Notes: a model not told the origin generated them from the letters alone. Positions 17,787 through 27,207 are shown, counted from the first letter of the stretch. The stretch: DNA of 64,000 nucleotides from Coprococcus phoceensis (GCF_900104635.1 NZ_FNWC01000007.1:2517421-2581420); one strand, 5' to 3'. Program-made: numbers and translations.

Positions 17787-18638
17787 TTAGATATCTCTCT
17801 TTCTGAATACCCATGCTGTCAGTAATGTAACCACGATTCCGAACGCCGCCGCAATCACAACTGCCGTCAGGCATTCCTTATTGGTCGGTGACATGGATAA
17901 AAGTGCAATCTTTCCTGTCACTGTATATTTCAAAATCTGGAAATTCTCCACACCTGCCTTCTGGATCAAATGATTGATCACTCCGTATAAGACAATCATG
18001 GTATTCATGCACAGGCAGATAACAATCGTCATGCTGAACACGTTGCTGTTCAAAACCACCGCAATCGCCATACTGATTAGTACCAGTGCATAATGAAGCA
18101 AAATCTGAATACCAAAGTATCTCAGCAACTCGCTTCCATTCCCCCACTCCAGATATCCGAAGTACATCTGCTGTGCAATAATCTGAATGATGAAATAAAG
18201 CAGCATGGTAACAGTCGTATACACAAACAACACGGAAGCTTTGGAAAAGATCAGGTTTCTCCGGCTCCTTACCTGCCCGCCGATATTTTTAATATAACCG
18301 CTTCCTATATCTGCACTGGAAAACAGCACTGTAAAAATCACCAGAAACAACGCCACAAACTTCGCCTGCAGGTTTGCATATACCTGATCAAAGACCGTTA
18401 CTTTTTCTCCCGGCTGTGTCGGCAGGAATACGGACATTCCCATATTGATGGTTTCTGGTTTCACTGTTTCTGCAATGTTTTCTGTCTGCTGTTGTTCCGC
18501 TTCCTTGTTCATCGTATCAATATCCAGTTTCGACATGGATGTGGAGAAGAATATAGCTGCCGCCATCACAATCCATACCACATACATACTTTTTGTCCGG
18601 ACCATCCGGTACAGATCCATTTTTATCATATTAAGCAT
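17787..18638 (-). CDS. ABC-2-type transporter permease
   Basis: A 283-aa protein with an N-terminal helix, an extracytoplasmic region of about 80 residues (residues about 38-100), then about five membrane helices ending in FRKRDI. It overlaps the ATPase stop by 8 bp. This is the BcrB/lantibiotic-immunity type of permease; with the ATPase it probably exports or extracts a peptide antibiotic. Confidence 0.85.
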   Translation of the reverse strand: MLNMIKMDLYRMVRTKSMYVVWIVMAAAIFFSTSMSKLDIDTMNKEAEQQQTENIAETVKPETINMGMSVFLPTQPGEKVTVFDQVYANLQAKFVALFLVIFTVLFSSADIGSGYIKNIGGQVRSRRNLIFSKASVLFVYTTVTMLLYFIIQIIAQQMYFGYLEWGNGSELLRYFGIQILLHYALVLISMAIAVVLNSNVFSMTIVICLCMNTMIVLYGVINHLIQKAGVENFQILKYTVTGKIALLSMSPTNKECLTAVVIAAAFGIVVTLLTAWVFRKRDI

Positions 18639-19557
18639 TTTGATTCCCTCCTGTCAGATTCAAGAAATAGGTTTCCAGTTCTTCACTGGTAATGGAAATT
18701 CCATTGACCAAAATTCCTGCTTTTGCCAGTTCCATATTGACATTGGCGCTTTCATTCAATCGTTCAAATATATGGATATGGCTCTTATCTGTAACCTGAT
18801 AGTTGGTAAATCCCATTCTGTCCAGAATCGGGACTGCCTGCTCCGGATGGATTAACTCTATTTCAATCCGTTCACTGCAGCGTTTCATCAGTTCTTCGCT
18901 TGTCAGCTCCTGCAGAAGACTTCCATTATGGATAATTCCATAATCCGTTGCAATCTTAGATAATTCCTCTAAAATATGACTGGATATCAAAATCGTCATA
19001 TTCCGTTCATCTCGCAGTCTCTGTATGGTATCACGCACCTCTGCAATTCCCTGGGGATCAAGCCCATTGATCGGTTCATCAAGGACCAGGAGATCCGGCT
19101 CCCCGACCAGTGCCAGCCCGATTCCGAGACGCTGCTTCATTCCAAGGGAAAAATGTTTCGTTTTTTTCTTTCCGACACCTTCCAGTCCGACCGTCTCTAA
19201 GATATCTTCGATGTATCCCTTTTTCCGAATACCAAACAATTCACATTTTATTTTCAGGTTTGTATATGCATTCATGTTGCCATACAGCCCCGGTGCTTCA
19301 ATCAGACACCCCACACGAGAACGAATCCTCTCCAGTTCTTTTCCTTTACACCCGAACATCTCAATCTCTCCGGCTGTCGGTCTTGCAAGTCCACTGATCA
19401 TCTTCAGGCAAGTCGTCTTTCCCGCACCGTTCCGTCCGATAAATCCATAGATAGCACCCTTTTTTATGTGAAGGTTTACTTTATCCACTGCCTTATGATG
19501 ACCATACTGCTTCGTCAATCCATTTGTACTTAATAACAATTCACTCAATGCTTTCAT
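18631..19557 (-). CDS. ABC transporter ATP-binding protein (BcrA type)
   Basis: A 308-aa protein. Walker A is GRNGAGKTT, the signature is FSLGMKQRLGIG, Walker B is LLVLDEP, and ISSHILEEL is the switch. The C-terminal extension of about 80 residues is typical of bacitracin/lantibiotic exporters. AAAAGGAG precedes the ATG. It works with the adjacent permease and two-component system. Confidence 0.9.
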   Translation of the reverse strand: MKALSELLLSTNGLTKQYGHHKAVDKVNLHIKKGAIYGFIGRNGAGKTTCLKMISGLARPTAGEIEMFGCKGKELERIRSRVGCLIEAPGLYGNMNAYTNLKIKCELFGIRKKGYIEDILETVGLEGVGKKKTKHFSLGMKQRLGIGLALVGEPDLLVLDEPINGLDPQGIAEVRDTIQRLRDERNMTILISSHILEELSKIATDYGIIHNGSLLQELTSEELMKRCSERIEIELIHPEQAVPILDRMGFTNYQVTDKSHIHIFERLNESANVNMELAKAGILVNGISITSEELETYFLNLTGGNQNA

Positions 19558-19634
19558 CTCCTTTTCTTATCTGCTGTTATCATATCGGATAAATCCTAAT
19601 CAAACGCAAATAAATAGTAAAAAAAGAGTAAAGA

Positions 19635-20324
19635 TTAAGAATGCAGACGGTAGCCGATTCCCCATACGGTATCAATATATTCCTCCTGCGTTACTGCTTT
19701 TATCTTTTTCCGGATATTGCTGATATGTACATCCAGTGTCTTTGTCTCTCCCATATAGTGTTCATCCCACGCATATTCAAAAATCTCTTCTTTGCTGAAG
19801 ACCTGTTTCGGATGCTCCAGTAAAAGCTCCAGAATTGCAAATTCCTGCTTTGTAATTTTGGGAAGCAGCACTCCGGCAATCCGGACTTCAAAGCGCTCAC
19901 GGTCCAGTTCCAGGTTTTTATATGACACGCTTTTATGTTCCGGCTCCTGCTGCATATGGCGGAGCTGAACCTGAATCCGGGCAAGCACCTCCTGTATCTC
20001 AAACGGTTTTGTAATGTAATCATCTGCCCCACTGGTAAGAAGCCCGATTTTTTCATCCAATCCGTCTTTGGCTGTCAGGACAATAACCGGCGTATTGCCC
20101 TGTTTCCGAATCTGGGCAAGCACCTCTTCTCCTGAAATTCCCGGAAGCATCAGATCCAATAGAATCAAAGAAAAGCCCGCCTTATCCATCTGGAACAGCA
20201 TCCTCGCTTCCGTCCCGGAAAAAGCCTGTACCGTCTCATACCCTGCTTTCTGTAATGCCGTATATAAAAGATTATTGATATCCGTATCGTCTTCTACAAT
20301 CAGAATTCTGTTTTTCTGCTCCAT
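19635..20324 (-). CDS. OmpR/PhoB-family response regulator
   Basis: About 229 aa. The receiver has acidic residues in IVEDDTD, the phospho-acceptor Asp in LILLDLMLPG and Lys in ITKPFE. The winged-helix output ends IDTVWGIGYRLHS. ATG 20324 (spacing 9 from GGAAGG) is preferred; ATG 20333 lies too close to the ribosome site. It controls the ABC module downstream, and the 75-bp gap to the ATPase could hold its operator. Confidence 0.9.
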   Translation of the reverse strand: MEQKNRILIVEDDTDINNLLYTALQKAGYETVQAFSGTEARMLFQMDKAGFSLILLDLMLPGISGEEVLAQIRKQGNTPVIVLTAKDGLDEKIGLLTSGADDYITKPFEIQEVLARIQVQLRHMQQEPEHKSVSYKNLELDRERFEVRIAGVLLPKITKQEFAILELLLEHPKQVFSKEEIFEYAWDEHYMGETKTLDVHISNIRKKIKAVTQEEYIDTVWGIGYRLHS

Positions 20325-20448
20325 TTTTCTCATCCTTCCATTTTCCGATTTAAACAATATTATATTGCACTTTTATAACTATGTCCAAAATTCTTTTGAT
20401 ATTATCCTTCCACCTCGTCTACATATGCTATATATAGTTCTAATTCTT

Positions 20449-20658
20449 TTGACATATGCTATATCTTGTGTTAATATAATCTTGTATTTAAGTTTTTGTG
20501 CTGTCCCGTCATGGGAGTCTGGACCATTCATCCAGAAGCATATGCAGTTTAAGTTTGGAAAATCGTGTCATTATACTGCCGTTTTATACGGTGCTATAAT
20601 GGCACTTTTTTTATTTTAATCTATTTTAACGCCCAAAGAGGCAGAAAGGAGAATTTTT
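20449..20658 (+). promoter_or_regulatory. Leader A: promoter plus structured attenuator in front of ssb
   Basis: TTGACA (20449) and TAATAT (20472) are spaced 17 bp, with ATCTTGTG inside the spacer. The leader folds into a branched structure: a TGTGCT/AGCATA closing stem with a CCCGTCATGGG hairpin and a CTGGA/TCCAG hairpin inside. The block CAGTTTAAGTTTGG (20545-20558) follows, then an intrinsic terminator and the ssb ribosome site. The same design recurs before ligA and before the recombination operon. Confidence 0.7.
20565..20612 (+). terminator. Attenuator terminator upstream of ssb
   Basis: GTGTCATTATA (20565) pairs with TATAATGGCAC ending at 20605 (one G-U), with an inner CCG...CGG hairpin, and is followed by seven T. 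It lies between the promoter and ssb, so it must be read through for expression. Confidence 0.75.
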
Positions 20659-21360
20659 ATGTCAGCAATTTTAACAATTTTAGGGAGGGCCACAAGAGAT
20701 CCTGAGATGCAGCAAGGAAAAAATTCCGGTACGGAATATGTTTCTCTGGACATTGCAGTTTCACAGCGAGGCCAGGATGGAAAGGAAGAAACCATTTACT
20801 ATCAGTGCTATTTTAACAAGTTCCTTGCAGAACGCTTAGCAAAAGCAGGCGTAAAGAAAGGAACCGGGCTGATGATCTATGGTGATCTGGAGCTTCATCC
20901 GTTCATTTATCAGAAAGGAAAGAATGCGGGGCAGGCAAATGCCGGTCCGAGGATCAATGTCAAGGACTGGCACTTTGTACCATCCAACCGTTCTGACAGC
21001 AATACCGGACATCCGGGTGCAAACCAGAACAGCCAGCCGAATGGTGGTGCGGCAACGCCCGGTGCAGCCGGCAATGGCAGCTACCCAATGCAGGGAAATC
21101 CCAATGGCAGCTACCAGAATCAGGCAATGCCTGGCGGCTATCCACAGCAGGGAATGGCTCCTGCTAACGGTGCCTACACGCCTCCTGCAAATGGCGGACA
21201 GTATCAGGCTCCGCCAAACGGAACCGGTCAGCCACAGAGCAGCTACCCGCCGCAGGGCAGTTATACCGGAATGCCAAATTACGGAGGTATGCCGGGCAGT
21301 CAGCCAACTGACGGCTTTCAAAATGTGCCGGAACAGATGGCATCCCAGTTGCCCTATTAA
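20659..21360 (+). CDS. ssb: Single-stranded DNA-binding protein
   Basis: A 233-aa protein. Residues 1-110 form an OB-fold (ILTILGRATRDPE, then YVSLDIAVSQ, then INVKDWHFV). A long low-complexity tail rich in Gly, Pro, Asn and Gln follows (about 115-233). It ends MASQLPY and lacks the acidic DDxIPF tip by which bacterial SSBs recruit partners. It probably coats single-stranded ICE DNA during transfer or recombination. It is the first gene after leader A, with an AAAGGAG site. Confidence 0.9.
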   Translation: MSAILTILGRATRDPEMQQGKNSGTEYVSLDIAVSQRGQDGKEETIYYQCYFNKFLAERLAKAGVKKGTGLMIYGDLELHPFIYQKGKNAGQANAGPRINVKDWHFVPSNRSDSNTGHPGANQNSQPNGGAATPGAAGNGSYPMQGNPNGSYQNQAMPGGYPQQGMAPANGAYTPPANGGQYQAPPNGTGQPQSSYPPQGSYTGMPNYGGMPGSQPTDGFQNVPEQMASQLPY

Positions 21361-21379
21361 CTCTCAAGGAACCCTATGT

Positions 21380-21427
21380 TGAGGAATTGCATTTATCATC
21401 TTTGTGATGATGCAGTTCCTCTTTTTC
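21380..21427 (+). terminator. Intrinsic terminator after ssb
   Basis: GAGGAATTGCAT (21380) pairs with ATGCAGTTCCTC (one G-U) around a short loop with an inner ATCATC/GATGAT pairing, followed by TTTTTC. It would reduce ssb read-through into the next gene. Confidence 0.75.
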
Positions 21428-21501
21428 ATGTCCGGAAGCGGCGATTTCCCATCCAGCTTCCGGGCTTGTCTAAGAATCATGAATCAGAAAGGAATCAGCT
21501 C

Positions 21502-22278
21502 ATGAAAAAATCAAATCGAAAAAAATTCTTACAGTTTGTCGTGCTTGTACTGTTTCTTGCAGCACTTTTCGTACCACAGGATGCCAACCGGCTTCTGATT
21601 GCAGGCATTGCCCTGATCGGTATCGGAGTCACGCTGTTCAGTTATCTTCTCCCGCTTTTCACGGAACGCCTGAAAAACAGGGAGTATAAGCTACGAAAAC
21701 GCCCAGAAAGAACTCGTCATCTGGAAGGAACACCTGATCTGGAAACCATTCTCTGGAGACAGATCAAATTCCAGATTACCGGAAAGCTCAAGGAAGCCTT
21801 CCCGGATGCCACATGGGATTTTGTGAAAGAACCACCGCTCTCCCAGATACTGGATGGGGAACCATTACGGATTCGCACACGGAATACCGGAAGTTATAAT
21901 TTTGCGGAAATTCTCATGGACGCCCGTGGCAGTCTGACGCTTCAGATGATGACCATTGAATCCTTACATAAAAAGGAACCGTCAGAAGGAAATCCGGATT
22001 CCAGACCAGCCGTTAATCCCAAATCATGGTATTCCCTGATTGGGAAACCGCTACTGATGGAATTGGTCGGTGACTTACAGGCAAGGGGCTATGAAAAGCT
22101 GTTTATCAACGAGCAGGGAGATGTCTATATTCTGAACGGCACTGAACCGGAAGTCCGGGGAAAGCTGGAACATTTCCCGCCCAAAGATTACTGGGGCGAA
22201 TTGACGGAGATTTTTACTGAAGATGAATTGACCACAGAAGAGACCGAGCAGGCACTGGAACTGTCCTGGATCTCATAA
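21502..22278 (+). CDS. Membrane-anchored hypothetical protein
   Basis: About 258 aa. The ATG at 21502 follows AAAGGAATC; a longer upstream reading would run through the ssb terminator. Two membrane helices (about 9-26 and 32-52) precede a basic cytoplasmic domain of about 200 residues with no recognised motif. It lies 16 bp before a MoxR-like ATPase, so it may tether that system to the membrane. Confidence 0.65.
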   Translation: MKKSNRKKFLQFVVLVLFLAALFVPQDANRLLIAGIALIGIGVTLFSYLLPLFTERLKNREYKLRKRPERTRHLEGTPDLETILWRQIKFQITGKLKEAFPDATWDFVKEPPLSQILDGEPLRIRTRNTGSYNFAEILMDARGSLTLQMMTIESLHKKEPSEGNPDSRPAVNPKSWYSLIGKPLLMELVGDLQARGYEKLFINEQGDVYILNGTEPEVRGKLEHFPPKDYWGELTEIFTEDELTTEETEQALELSWIS

Positions 22279-22294
22279 GAAGGAGGAACGAATC

Positions 22295-24106
22295 ATGGCA
22301 AATAACATCGTAGCAACCTGGGGGTTCAAACGCAAACTCCCGGAACCATTTGAGGATTATACGGACCATGCAATCTTTGATGACATTGCATCCAAATACT
22401 GTACTCAGCCACGGAAAAAATCCACGCTTCATGCAGCTACCCTGCGGGCAGTCCTTGCTTATCTGGAGCTGGAAAACCCGGTTGGCAGTACCCCGCCGGA
22501 AAAGCTTGGGGCGGTCGGTACCCAATCCAACAATTTTGTTGTGGCGGAATATCCGAGCAAAACCGGTGATCTTCAGGTGGTTGTCTACAACCAGCTAAAC
22601 GGAAAGTTTTACGGAGGCTGCTATACTCCTCCGCCGGATGTGGAAAGCACACCGGAAAAATACGAATTTAAAGACTCCAAACAGTCCGGTGCGGCTCTGC
22701 TGTTCGCACTGATGCCGGTTTTTCTGGCAGATGAAGAGTGTAATGAAAAGTATCAGGAATTAAAAGCGCACCGGGACAACGGTTATCCCGATCTGGACGC
22801 CGCTGCGGAAACAGCAGCCGTTCTCTGCGACAACATTTACCGGAGAACCCGCTATGCATCAGGTCTCCCGACCGGTGGTGTTAAGATTGACCTTCCGGCA
22901 AACGGCGTATTGTCGCTGATCAAACCGTTAAATATCCAGAAGGGGGTCTATGCACCAACCGAAGTGCTCCATGGAGACTTTCAGGTGTTACGTCCAGGAA
23001 GTGGATTTAAGAAAGCACAGGCAGCCATTTCCAGAGATGATTTTGTTGGGAAATTTATCCTGACCGCATCCCGAAGGCTGTCTCCGGAAGAGGAGGTATC
23101 TGTTCCGACATTGGCAGAGTGGTACATCATCCCTCCGGAAATCAAACGGATCTGCGAACACGCAAAACTGACAACGGATACCACACAGCCGATGCGGAAT
23201 TTTCTTTTACGGGGACCGGCAGGTACCGGAAAGACCGAAGGAGCCAAAGCCATTGCTTCCGCACTTCACCTTCCTTACCGCTGCATTACCTGTTCCGCAA
23301 ATACAGAGGTATTCGACCTTTTAGGTCAGATTCTTCCGGATGTGGACGGAAAACGCACCCGGCTTCAGCGGCAGTACCCGTCTTTTCAGGAAATCCAGTT
23401 AGATCCCTCCGGTGCCTATCAGAAGCTGACCGGAAACTATGATGAAGAAATTTCTGCCGAGGACACCTACCAGAAGCTGATCGATACGATTTTTGATGAA
23501 ATGCACAGCTATTATAAGGAACACACCTCCGGACAGAACTTCCAGTATGTGGATACGCCTCTAGTCGAAGCCATCCGCTATGGGTATATTCTTGAGATAC
23601 AGGAGCCTACGGTCATTGCTAATCCCGGTGTACTGGTTGGACTTAACTCCCTTTTAGACCGCTGTAACAGCGTATATCTTCCAAACGGAGAAACCATCCA
23701 CCGTCATCCGGATACGACCATCGTAATCACCACAAACAATGACTATGCAGGCTGTAAACAGATGAACCAGTCTGTCATTTCCCGAATGAACCTTGTGATT
23801 GATCTGGATGAACCGGATGAGGATACACAGGTAGAACGTGCCATGGCTGTTACCGGATGCAAGGATGCAAAAACGGTACGTCTGATGACACGCATTGTCA
23901 AATCCATGGCTGTCTACTGCCGGGAAAATCTCATTACAGATGGCTGCTGTGGCATGAGGGAGCTGATTTCCTGGGTGCAGTCCTACATGGTCTGCGGGGA
24001 TATCCGGGAAGCGGCCCGTTACACGGTGCTTGCCTCTGCCTCTGCCGATGCTGAGAACCGTACGGAAGTGGAAGAAAGCTGTCTGGATACTGTGCTTGCT
24101 GCGTAG
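22295..24106 (+). CDS. MoxR/CbbQ-like AAA+ ATPase
   Basis: A 603-aa protein. The first ~270 residues are a family-specific domain. A MoxR-type AAA+ core follows: Walker A GPAGTGKT near 307-314, the pre-sensor segment TPLVEAIRYGYILEIQEP (Walker B-like with E), TTNNDY sensor 1, and VISRMNLVIDLD with the Arg finger. MoxR ATPases act as chaperones with von Willebrand A partners, and such a partner lies two genes downstream. The substrate is unknown. Confidence 0.85.
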   Translation: MANNIVATWGFKRKLPEPFEDYTDHAIFDDIASKYCTQPRKKSTLHAATLRAVLAYLELENPVGSTPPEKLGAVGTQSNNFVVAEYPSKTGDLQVVVYNQLNGKFYGGCYTPPPDVESTPEKYEFKDSKQSGAALLFALMPVFLADEECNEKYQELKAHRDNGYPDLDAAAETAAVLCDNIYRRTRYASGLPTGGVKIDLPANGVLSLIKPLNIQKGVYAPTEVLHGDFQVLRPGSGFKKAQAAISRDDFVGKFILTASRRLSPEEEVSVPTLAEWYIIPPEIKRICEHAKLTTDTTQPMRNFLLRGPAGTGKTEGAKAIASALHLPYRCITCSANTEVFDLLGQILPDVDGKRTRLQRQYPSFQEIQLDPSGAYQKLTGNYDEEISAEDTYQKLIDTIFDEMHSYYKEHTSGQNFQYVDTPLVEAIRYGYILEIQEPTVIANPGVLVGLNSLLDRCNSVYLPNGETIHRHPDTTIVITTNNDYAGCKQMNQSVISRMNLVIDLDEPDEDTQVERAMAVTGCKDAKTVRLMTRIVKSMAVYCRENLITDGCCGMRELISWVQSYMVCGDIREAARYTVLASASADAENRTEVEESCLDTVLAA

Positions 24107-24115
24107 GACACGCCT

Positions 24116-24382
24116 ATGAGAAAAGCAGCACTCACAGAAGCCCAGATCCGAAAGCATCTGGCAGATAATCTGTCTTATCTCCGGCAAGCCAAAACACCGA
24201 AGTTATCACAAAAGGCAGTTGCCAGAATCTTAAATCTTCCCCCGAAAACCATTATGAATTATGAAAATGCAAACTCCTCCCCGATGGCTTATGCCGTCCT
24301 TCGCCTTGCTGTGTATTACGGCTGCACGATGGAGGAACTGCTGACAAAAAATCTAAGAAAAGAAAGGAAGAATATCACGTGA
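24116..24382 (+). CDS. XRE-type helix-turn-helix regulator
   Basis: An 88-aa protein with a Cro/CI-type fold: LSQKAVARILNLPPKTIMNYE is the recognition region, preceded by NLSYLRQAK. It lies 9 bp after the AAA+ gene, and its stop overlaps the GTG start of the VWA gene (GTGA). It probably regulates this operon. Confidence 0.8.
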   Translation: MRKAALTEAQIRKHLADNLSYLRQAKTPKLSQKAVARILNLPPKTIMNYENANSSPMAYAVLRLAVYYGCTMEELLTKNLRKERKNIT

Positions 24383-26496
24383 ATCACAGCCAAAGAAATT
24401 TAAAGAAACTAATCCGGGCAAAAGAGGATTCCATTGCGGATGAGGAGTTATTCCTCTCCGCTGCCTATCAGAAGTACCAGACCTCCCTTGCCAGAGCCGT
24501 TACCGGACGTTACCGGTATGGACTGCAGGTACTGCTGGACTGGGACATTTCCGAACAGGCAGGCGTTGCATATACCGACAATTATAAGGTACATCTCAAC
24601 GCAGCGAACCCGATCACCCAGTCTTTCCCCACCCGTTTCTTACGTTCCCAGAGCCTGACAGGGCTCACCGGGCATGAAGTGGGGCACTTACTCTATTCTG
24701 ATTTCACAGCCCACGCTGTTCATCTGAGGAGTCTGGAAAACGGTTCCTTCTATCCGAAGGAGCCGGAGCTATCCCTTCCAGCTTATCAGACAGCACTGGA
24801 GGAGATCAAAGAAGTGTTAGAAGAAAAGGACAAAGCCGGATGCCTGACACTGGCACGATGCGCCGCAACTTTTCAAAACATTCTGGAAGACATCCATATT
24901 GAAGACCGTATGTGTGAGGAATTCCACGGCACCTTCCGACAGGGGATTGAACTCAATAACCTGCGTATGTCCGAACAGATTCCTTCCATACAGGAACAAA
25001 TTGACAAAGAATACCAGCCATTTTCCATCATTGCCAACCTGATCCTTTCCTATTGCCGGACCGGAAACATCAACAATCCCACCGGCTATCAGGGGGATTA
25101 TCTGGATACCATTTCCGATTGTACCGATCTTCTGGATACGGCAATGGAATCGGAAAAAGGCACTGACCGGATGCTGGTTTCCAATGCGCTCTTAGCCCTG
25201 ACCTGGAACTATATCCAGCCGCTCATCGAAAAAACACGGGAGGAATTGGAAATGCATGGCGAGGATTCCGCTGCCGATGCTCTGGAAGATCTTCTAGGGG
25301 ATGAAGTCAGCAGCGGCGCTCCTCTTCCGACCGGAAAAAGCGGTGCCATTCCAAAGAATATCAAACCAGCTTCCCCAAAAGGAAGCGGGAATGATGAGGG
25401 CAATGCTCCTTCCGGTCCACGTACCAAAGAGGATGCTATAGAGGAAGCCAAACAGGTGCTTTCGGAAGAAGGCGGGCGCATCGCTCTTACAAAGACCAAT
25501 ACCATTCTGGATGAAAACAACCCCGGCGTCACTTATGTCAGTCAGTATCAGGGCAGCGGCTATGAGCATGCTGCAGAGGATCTGTTCCGGATCTTGAACG
25601 ATGTGGCTGCAGAAAAGGTGCAGGAAGACTGTCAGACGGAACTGACCGAGGAACTGCAGAAAACAGCCAATGATATTCATTACGGCAATGCCCATGCAGG
25701 CATCCATGTTACCATCCATCGCCTGACCAGTGTTTCCGATTACCTGAAGAATGAATACCAGACAGTTGCTCCCCCGCTCCTGCGGGCTTCCAAAAAGCTG
25801 CAAAGCACCATCCTGCCGCTTTTGAAAGAAGAACAGCAAGGCGGAAAGCAGAAGAATCTCCTGTTTGGAAAACGTCTGGACTCCCATGCTCTCTATAAGA
25901 CAGACGGAACCATCTTTACCAGAACCAGACTTCCAGGAGAGGAAAAACGTCTGGCTGTTGCCCTCCTGATTGACGAGAGTGGTTCGATGGGTTGGGGTGA
26001 CCGGATGACACATGCAAGAAAGACTGCCATTGTCCTTTATGATTTCTGTAAAAGCCTCGGTATCCCTATCACCATTTACGGGCATTCCACGGATGCAGGC
26101 GGCGTTGCTCTTTACTCCTATGCAGAATTTGATTCTGTGGACAATGAGGACTGTTACCGGCTGATGGATATGTGCGACCGCAACGGGAACCGGGACGGCG
26201 CAGCTCTCCGCTTCGTAGCAGAGCATTTGTGCACACGCCCGGAGCTTCAGAAGCTGCTGATCCTGATTTCTGACGGTCAGCCAGCCGATTACGGCTACAG
26301 CGGAACGGAAGCAGAGGCAGATCTGCGGGGCATCAAGAAAGAATACGAAAAACGGGATGTCATCCTGTTTGCGGCTGCCATTGGTGACGATAAGGAAAAT
26401 ATCCGCAGGATTTACAAGGACGGATTCCTGGATATCACGAAACTGGAAGAGCTTCCAAAGAATATGGCACAGCTTGTCAAACAGCATCTCAAATAA
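24379..26496 (+). CDS. VWA-domain protein with a zincin (HExxH) motif, partner of the MoxR-like ATPase
   Basis: A 705-aa protein. An HEVGH zinc-binding motif lies at residues 99-103 in an N-terminal metallopeptidase-like region. The C-terminal von Willebrand A domain has its MIDAS at VALLIDESGSMG (D532, S534, S536) and a second acidic patch at ISDGQPAD. The layout resembles CobT-like and DUF2201/VWA-like proteins paired with MoxR ATPases. A middle segment (about 310-360) is low-complexity. The GTG start overlaps the XRE stop. Whether it cleaves protein or remodels a metal site is unknown. Confidence 0.8.
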   Translation: MNHSQRNLKKLIRAKEDSIADEELFLSAAYQKYQTSLARAVTGRYRYGLQVLLDWDISEQAGVAYTDNYKVHLNAANPITQSFPTRFLRSQSLTGLTGHEVGHLLYSDFTAHAVHLRSLENGSFYPKEPELSLPAYQTALEEIKEVLEEKDKAGCLTLARCAATFQNILEDIHIEDRMCEEFHGTFRQGIELNNLRMSEQIPSIQEQIDKEYQPFSIIANLILSYCRTGNINNPTGYQGDYLDTISDCTDLLDTAMESEKGTDRMLVSNALLALTWNYIQPLIEKTREELEMHGEDSAADALEDLLGDEVSSGAPLPTGKSGAIPKNIKPASPKGSGNDEGNAPSGPRTKEDAIEEAKQVLSEEGGRIALTKTNTILDENNPGVTYVSQYQGSGYEHAAEDLFRILNDVAAEKVQEDCQTELTEELQKTANDIHYGNAHAGIHVTIHRLTSVSDYLKNEYQTVAPPLLRASKKLQSTILPLLKEEQQGGKQKNLLFGKRLDSHALYKTDGTIFTRTRLPGEEKRLAVALLIDESGSMGWGDRMTHARKTAIVLYDFCKSLGIPITIYGHSTDAGGVALYSYAEFDSVDNEDCYRLMDMCDRNGNRDGAALRFVAEHLCTRPELQKLLILISDGQPADYGYSGTEAEADLRGIKKEYEKRDVILFAAAIGDDKENIRRIYKDGFLDITKLEELPKNMAQLVKQHLK

Positions 26497-26512
26497 AGGA
26501 AGGTGAATACTC

Positions 26513-27199
26513 ATGAATGAAACTTATCAAAACCGGATTACCGACCAGATCTGCAAGATCCAGAATGACCGGGCACTCATTGCCTTTTATGACCGGCTCC
26601 GCTACGCACCACTCGGCAACTATGCACAGCTACATGCCAAAGGGGAATATCAGGAAAACGGGCATAAAGTACATTCTTTAATCTGCATCACCATTCAGGA
26701 TTATTCCAACGGTACCGGAGACCGGAATATCATCACCCGTTTCAACCTGGCACCGGAACAGATCCAGTTCCTCTTAACCCGGATCACTTCCGGTTTTCAG
26801 GAATTTGAATGGAGCCAGAGCAAGATCTACGGCAATCCCGATCAGAACGGTTATTCCACAGCCCAGATGTTTTATATCTCCAGACATCCCTATGATTCCA
26901 AAGGGCAGCCTATGAAAAGCCCATGGAAAATCCAGATTGTAAATGGGAAAGGCATCAAAGCACAGAATAAGAACGGTGGTTCCTACATGCAGCCACGCAG
27001 CTTCCAGTCCGAAAAGACGACAGCCATCCAGCTTACCGACATGGATCTGTTCACGCTTCTGAAGCGGACGGATTCCTATATTTCCAACTGGGAAACGGTG
27101 ATTGCTGCATCACTGATCAATAACGGAAAACGGATGCTGGCAGACCAGCAGAACAGTCAAATGCAACAGACAGCACAGGCTCCGCCTTACGCTGCCTAA
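26513..27199 (+). CDS. Conserved ICE protein, unknown function
   Basis: A 228-aa protein, start behind AAAGGAAGGTG. It is soluble and mixed alpha/beta, with ITIQDYSNGTGDRNIITRFN and a Gln-rich tail (QQNSQMQQTAQAPPYAA) resembling the tails of the SSB and annealase in this window. It ends the VWA operon and is followed by a strong terminator. No family recognised. Confidence 0.6.
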   Translation: MNETYQNRITDQICKIQNDRALIAFYDRLRYAPLGNYAQLHAKGEYQENGHKVHSLICITIQDYSNGTGDRNIITRFNLAPEQIQFLLTRITSGFQEFEWSQSKIYGNPDQNGYSTAQMFYISRHPYDSKGQPMKSPWKIQIVNGKGIKAQNKNGGSYMQPRSFQSEKTTAIQLTDMDLFTLLKRTDSYISNWETVIAASLINNGKRMLADQQNSQMQQTAQAPPYAA

Positions 27200-27207
27200 A
27201 TTTTCAG

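Noticed and set aside
21376..21501. Upstream extension of the 258-aa membrane protein to a start at 21376
   Set aside because: The extension is encoded by the ssb terminator hairpin; ATG 21502 has a proper ribosome site.
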